Positions 6,201 to 9,282 of a stretch of DNA of 9,282 nucleotides are shown here, piece after piece. This stretch comes from Aphodousia sp048520025 (lineage in GTDB: Bacteria; Pseudomonadota; Gammaproteobacteria; Burkholderiales; Burkholderiaceae_F). Position 1 is the stretch's first letter; each line of letters opens with the position of its first letter. The translations under genes and the position numbers were made by a program. The notes below the pieces were generated by a model. It worked only from the letters and a program-made list of their open reading frames with translations, searched no databases and was not told the origin of the DNA. The stretch is taken from positions 1 to 9,282 of the forward strand of contig DBFZTP010000015.1 of NCBI GenBank assembly GCA_048520025.1, written 5' to 3'.

Positions 6201-7088
6201 ATGCGTGTGTTGATTTTGGGTAAAAACGGTCAAGTGGGGCAAGCGGCAATAAAAGCGCTTGCGCCTTACTTTGATGTCATTGCCTTAGGGCGCGAAGACA
6301 AGGGCGGGGATCTTTTAGATTTGCCTGCGCTCATTGAGACGATTAATGCCTACTTGCCGGACGTCATCATCAATGCGGCCGCCTATACAGCAGTCGATGC
6401 TGCTCAAAACGATCAAGAGACGGCTTTTCAAGTAAACGCACGAGCCTCTCAAGCGTTAGCCCAAGTGGCTAAAGACATCAATGCTTTATTTATTCACTTA
6501 TCGACGGACTATGTGTTCGATGGCGTGCAGTCAACGCCTTATGACGAAATGGATGCCACTCATCCCTTAAATGCTTATGGTCAAAGCAAATTGGAAGGGG
6601 AACGCTTGGTATTAGAAGTGAATCCCGAAGCTGTGATTTTGCGTTTGACCTGGGTGCATGCACCGGGGCATACCAATTTTGTGACCTCCCTTATTCGCTG
6701 GTTTTCTGAAAAAGAGAAACTTTGCGTGGTGGATGACCAATGGGGAACGCCGACAAGCGCCACGGAAGTGGCTAGAGGGCTCTTAGCTGTGCTTTTGAGT
6801 TTCGAAAAGGGGGAAGTCTTTGACCGAGGAATTTACCACTTTGCTAACGCCGGTTTTTGCCATCGCCATGAATGTGCTCAATGGGTGAAAAAGGTGTTGG
6901 TAGAAGCTCAGCGTCTCTCGCCCGATGTTGAAATTGAAGCGGTTAAAAGTGACGTTTTCCCGACGCCTGCAACGCGTCCTTCTTGCGTGGTTTTGGATAC
7001 GAATAAATTTCAGACGACGTTTGGGTTTAGGCCACGGTCTTGGCAAGAAGGAGTGACAGAAACTGTCTTGGATACTTTACGGGTTTGA
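6201..7088 (+). CDS. rmlD: dTDP-4-dehydrorhamnose reductase
   Basis: The protein has 295 residues, the normal size for RmlD/RfbD. It catalyses the last step of dTDP-L-rhamnose synthesis, the NAD(P)H-dependent reduction of dTDP-4-dehydro-L-rhamnose, in the cytoplasm, supplying rhamnose for O-antigen or capsule. The N-terminal Rossmann motif is Gly7-x2-Gly10-x2-Gly13. NAAAYTAVDAAQ (58-69) follows, then the short-chain dehydrogenase catalytic set: Thr102 in STDYVFDG, and Tyr126-x3-Lys130 in YGQSK. WGTPTSA (181-187) is a further family signature. The ribosome site AAGGAG lies inside the end of uvrA and the gap is 6 bp, so the two genes are probably co-transcribed. No rmlA, rmlB or rmlC is in the window. 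The 3' end overlaps an antisense antitoxin remnant by 12 bp, and I see no terminator after it. Confidence 0.93.
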   Translation: MRVLILGKNGQVGQAAIKALAPYFDVIALGREDKGGDLLDLPALIETINAYLPDVIINAAAYTAVDAAQNDQETAFQVNARASQALAQVAKDINALFIHLSTDYVFDGVQSTPYDEMDATHPLNAYGQSKLEGERLVLEVNPEAVILRLTWVHAPGHTNFVTSLIRWFSEKEKLCVVDDQWGTPTSATEVARGLLAVLLSFEKGEVFDRGIYHFANAGFCHRHECAQWVKKVLVEAQRLSPDVEIEAVKSDVFPTPATRPSCVVLDTNKFQTTFGFRPRSWQEGVTETVLDTLRV

Positions 7089-7300
7089 AGTTTTTCCTAG
7101 ATCTGCACGAGCCATACTTTCTTCTTTGCTAAGTTGGGAGGTACAGCCGGTGCGTGCGATATCTTCGAGTGCCTTTTCAATTAATTTGCCGTCTCCGGTG
7201 TCTTCTATGGAGCAGGCTTGCAAGTATAGGCGACAGTCTTCCTCGTCTTTCAAGTAATCTTGAGCATCGAATATCAACAATTTTCTTCAGATGGTTTCAT
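7077..7300 (-). pseudogene. remnant of a HigA-type addiction-module antidote gene
   Basis: A 67-codon frame on the minus strand (from TTG 7280) encodes IFDAQDYLKDEEDCRLYLQ and later LIEKALEDIART...SQLSKE..MARADL. This matches, from memory, the order of motifs in the HigA-like 'probable addiction module antidote' family: FDAxxYL, EE, YL, ALxDIARxxGMSQ, then a helix-turn-helix. The family is about 95-100 residues long. Here the helix-turn-helix breaks after ARADL, and the frame ends NP-stop inside the last bases of rmlD. At the other end, ATG 7300-7298 begins MKPSEEN and then hits a stop, and a one-base shift near 7279-7286 reconnects it to the conserved part. It is therefore frameshifted at the start and truncated at the end. 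I see no convincing toxin partner. A short functional protein from TTG 7280 cannot be excluded. Confidence 0.65.
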
Positions 7301-7383
7301 GGTTGGCTCACTGATTAATAAGTTAAAGGTAATTATCTTACAGATTGATTTTTAAGGTGATCTTTTGTGAAAGAATCTTGTAG

Positions 7384-7532
7384 CCAGTACCACAAATAAT
7401 TTCGCTAAAGCAACAGATGGCAGCACTTTTTGGAGTCAACACTCATGGCAATATCCAAACACTTACAAAATCTTTTTTCCGAAGGGGAATTGGATAGAGT
7501 TTCAACGTGTTCCAAAATGGAACATGTTGCTG
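7384..7532 (+). pseudogene. RhuM-family gene fragment A (frameshifted)
   Basis: Two overlapping frames together read like the N-terminal region of RhuM-family proteins. In one frame, 7384-7449 gives SLKQQMAALFGVNTHG. After a one-base shift near 7450, the next frame continues ISKHLQNLFSEGELDRVST and CSKMEHVAD to 7532. The family pattern, as I recall it, is 'xLTQKQMAELFGVxxPxISKHLKNIFxxGELDxxxxxSKME', a winged-helix-like segment. TAG at 7381-7383 lies just before it, and the rest of the roughly 300-residue protein is missing. A short frame from ATG 7445 to the stop at 7631-7633 (62 codons) spans both RhuM fragments but is unlikely to be a true gene. Such genes are usually found in islands and prophage-like regions; their biochemical role is not settled. 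Confidence 0.6.
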
Positions 7533-7676
7533 ATTATGAGGTGACTCAAAAGCAACTCACTGTACTTTTTGATGTTTCAGTACCCAACAGTCAACGCCTA
7601 TTAAAACCTTTTCAAGGACAGGGAACTCGATGAGAGTTCAGTTATTAGAAATTTTCTAATAACTGCTTCGGCTGGG
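7533..7676 (+). pseudogene. RhuM-family gene fragment B (frameshifted, cut off near the IS)
   Basis: Directly after fragment A, the same motifs start again with different residues: EVTQKQLTVLFDVSVPN, then SQRL. A one-base insertion near 7601-7604 shifts the frame, and the next frame continues NLFKDRELDESSVIRNFL to ITASAG at 7676. This is the same N-terminal RhuM segment as fragment A but a divergent copy (NLFKDRELDESS against NLFSEGELDRVS). Two different RhuM genes, or an old duplication, have therefore been fused by deletion. Homology ends about 30 bp before the left end of the insertion sequence. A near-perfect palindrome lies within it. Confidence 0.6.
7639..7665. repeat. 27-nt perfect palindrome inside RhuM fragment B
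   Basis: The 13-bp arms 7639-7651 (CAGTTATTAGAAA) and 7653-7665 are perfectly complementary around a single T at 7652. It lies about 43 bp before the IS left end. It coincides with codons for SVIRNFLITA, so it may be a by-product of coding sequence. No T tract follows, which argues against a terminator. Confidence 0.6.
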
Positions 7677-7707
7677 TGTCAAGCGTCAAAACAATTGACC
7701 CTAGAAA

Positions 7708-9279
7708 TGAACTGACCCCCAGTATTGCGACAAAAATGGCATGTCTGGAGGACATATGAAAAATATTCGTTTAAATGTTTTAGCAGGATTTAGACAAGGG
7801 CTCTCTGCTAGTCATTTATCAAAAATTTATTCGCTGTCTATTGATGACGTTAAAGAGTGGCGTCGTTTAACTTTGTGTGGACATACTGATTGGGTTGATG
7901 GGAACAGCATCAAATTTTCATTAAAAGATAAGCGAGCACTTCTCGATGCTTTCTATGCTCAAGATTTAAGCCCCTTGAAATTTGCAGCAATGCAAAATAT
8001 TCCTTATGGAAGTTTCAGAGGTTGGATACGTAAAGTTAAACGCTTGGGGAGCCTTGATGCTGCATTTCCACCCATACCCCTGAAACGAGTCAATAAACGC
8101 TCGAATCTTGAGAAAATTGCTTGGGCAATATTCCACATCAAAAAATATTCGATGTCTGCATCTGAAGTAGCTGTTCAATTAGGCTACAACATAAGATCTG
8201 TTCAAAGATGGTATAGGTATTACCGTCTAAATTCCGCTTACTGTCATACTATTGATGACATTATTGAGCGGAGTGTCATCATGGATAACATTCATATATC
8301 GGAAAAGAAAATACAAACTCAGCGAGAAGCCTTAATTCAATGGATTAAGAATAATATTTCGCTTAATCAGCAAGATACATCTAAAGTCATTACTCAAATT
8401 ACTGAGTTAAAAAAGCTTGGCTTGCCTGTTTATGAAGCTTGTAATCTGTTCGGGATTCACAGGAGCACTTATTACAGGCATCGGCAACATAAAACAGCGG
8501 ATCATGATCGTAAAATTGTTGAAGCTATCAAATCCTTTCAAATTAAGTACCGCTACAGCTATGGGGCTAAAAGAATGGCTAAGCAATTGAGTTTTCAGTT
8601 CCAAATTCCAATTAATCATAAAAGGACAGCTCGTTTAATGAAACTGCACGGACTTAATGCACGCATCCGTCAGGTTCGAAAGCTTTTCCCTCGACAGAAA
8701 AATGATCGTATTGTCGATGGAAGACCAACAAACAATATTTTAAAACGTCAATTCTTCACAGAGGAGCCTAGAAAGAAATTCGTTTCAGACATGACTTTCT
8801 TTCATACCTATGACGGCTGGTTAGTGTTGAGTACAATCAAAGACCTTTGCACGAAAGAAATCGTTGCTTGGGACTTTGACACCGGTGCAACTGTCGAACT
8901 GGCAATGAGAACACTATCCAAAATTGGTTGCTACAAAGGAGCAATTCTTCATAGTGATCAAGGCGGAACGTACACGAGTCCCAACTACAGAAACCTTGCT
9001 GAAAGTTTGGGTATTTCGCTAAGTTATTCAAGAAAAGGGAATTGTTTTGACAATGCATGTATGGAAAATTTCTATGGGCATTTGAAGTCAGAAACAATCT
9101 ATCAAATGCCAATCACCGAAAGGTACTCTCAATCCCGCATTCAATTGCAGGACATAATTAATCGATACATTTATTGGTATAACAACGGTAGAATCCAGGA
9201 AGGATTGGGTTATCTATCCCCTAAGAATTTTTATCAAAAATTGACTTTAAAAACTGTCGCAGAATAAGGGGTTGGTTCA
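7708..9279 (+). mobile_element. IS3-family insertion sequence, about 1.57 kb
   Basis: The left end (7705-7732, AAATGAAC..ACCCC..TGCGACA pattern) and the reverse complement of the right end (9255-9282) match at 21 of 28 positions by my alignment. Applying the 5'-TG...CA-3' rule of the IS3 family places the ends at TGAAC (7708) and GTTCA (9279), about 1572 bp. The element holds one transposase gene that fills nearly the whole length. The flanking bases AAA and TTT extend the inverted repeat and are not a direct repeat, so no target duplication can be shown. The window ends 3 bp past the right end. The element sits in decayed island DNA next to RhuM fragment B. Confidence 0.85.
7756..9267 (+). 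CDS. IS3-family transposase, single uninterrupted reading frame
   Basis: The protein has 503 residues from ATG 7756, chosen because GGAGG (7747-7751) precedes it. ATG 7741 is in frame and would add 5 residues but has no ribosome site. Three helix-turn-helix-like segments occupy about residues 1-45, 55-95 and 115-160. A fourth (GLPVYEACNLFGIHRSTYY, about 222-240) is the region that begins OrfB in other IS3 elements. The catalytic integrase core has Asp345 in VSDMTFF, Asp401 in HSDQGGTYTSPNYR and Glu437 in NACMENFYGHLKSE, a DD(35)E triad. It cuts and joins the IS ends. IS3 elements usually make OrfAB by a -1 frameshift between two genes; here both halves are fused. An A6G slippery heptamer (8409-8415) and an internal ATG (8281) with GGAG 7 nt upstream remain. 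All catalytic residues are present, so it is probably active. Confidence 0.93.
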   Translation: MKNIRLNVLAGFRQGLSASHLSKIYSLSIDDVKEWRRLTLCGHTDWVDGNSIKFSLKDKRALLDAFYAQDLSPLKFAAMQNIPYGSFRGWIRKVKRLGSLDAAFPPIPLKRVNKRSNLEKIAWAIFHIKKYSMSASEVAVQLGYNIRSVQRWYRYYRLNSAYCHTIDDIIERSVIMDNIHISEKKIQTQREALIQWIKNNISLNQQDTSKVITQITELKKLGLPVYEACNLFGIHRSTYYRHRQHKTADHDRKIVEAIKSFQIKYRYSYGAKRMAKQLSFQFQIPINHKRTARLMKLHGLNARIRQVRKLFPRQKNDRIVDGRPTNNILKRQFFTEEPRKKFVSDMTFFHTYDGWLVLSTIKDLCTKEIVAWDFDTGATVELAMRTLSKIGCYKGAILHSDQGGTYTSPNYRNLAESLGISLSYSRKGNCFDNACMENFYGHLKSETIYQMPITERYSQSRIQLQDIINRYIYWYNNGRIQEGLGYLSPKNFYQKLTLKTVAE

Positions 9280-9282
9280 TTT

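Noticed and set aside
7320..7420. A toxin-gene remnant on the minus strand upstream of the antidote remnant (frame with FFHKRSP)
   Set aside because: The resemblance to RelE/Gp49-like toxins is only a few residues and the frame has a stop. Plus-strand RhuM similarity explains 7384-7449 much better.
7430..7633. A 67-codon intact small gene on the plus strand
   Set aside because: Its translation contains pieces of two RhuM copies joined out of natural order and ending in a frameshifted tail, so it is a chance open frame through two pseudogene fragments.

Overview
The window looks like chromosomal DNA of a moderate-GC (roughly mid-40s percent by eye) Gram-negative proteobacterium. A Sutterellaceae-like member of the Burkholderiales is my best guess. 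This rests on protein style and on the divergent ssb/uvrA pair, not on a marker gene, so it is an inference. No tRNA, rRNA or CRISPR array is visible.

Left part (1-2580): the 3' end of an unidentified gene is translationally coupled to a gene for a type IV prepilin-like protein with an unusual extra C-terminal domain. A 240-bp gap follows. It contains a promoter-like sequence, two predicted RNA hairpins and an intrinsic terminator. The terminator stands only about 24 nt before the start of a c-di-GMP phosphodiesterase gene, which has a degenerate GGDEF and an intact EAL domain. A strong bidirectional terminator closes that gene against ssb, which converges on it.

Middle part (2595-7088): ssb (minus strand) and uvrA (plus strand) diverge from a 267-bp control region with several inverted repeats. 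One is a textbook intrinsic terminator placed inside the presumed ssb leader. uvrA is followed after 6 bp by rmlD (dTDP-4-dehydrorhamnose reductase), probably co-transcribed. Here single-strand DNA protection and nucleotide-excision repair share one intergenic control region, while rmlD is an unrelated cell-surface sugar gene.

Right part (7077-9282): a gene graveyard. On the minus strand, directly abutting the end of rmlD, is a frameshifted and C-terminally truncated HigA-type addiction-module antidote gene. On the plus strand are two tandem, non-identical, frameshifted fragments of RhuM-family genes. The second is cut off by an apparently intact IS3-family insertion sequence of about 1.57 kb. 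Its transposase is one uninterrupted reading frame instead of the usual orfA/orfB frameshift pair. The window ends at or just beyond the right end of this IS.

I see no complete novel defence or mobile system. The most interesting leads are the possible RNA attenuator before the EAL gene, the terminator in the ssb leader, the undocumented TA and RhuM remnants, and the fused-frame IS3 transposase, which still carries an A6G slippery heptamer and an internal start.
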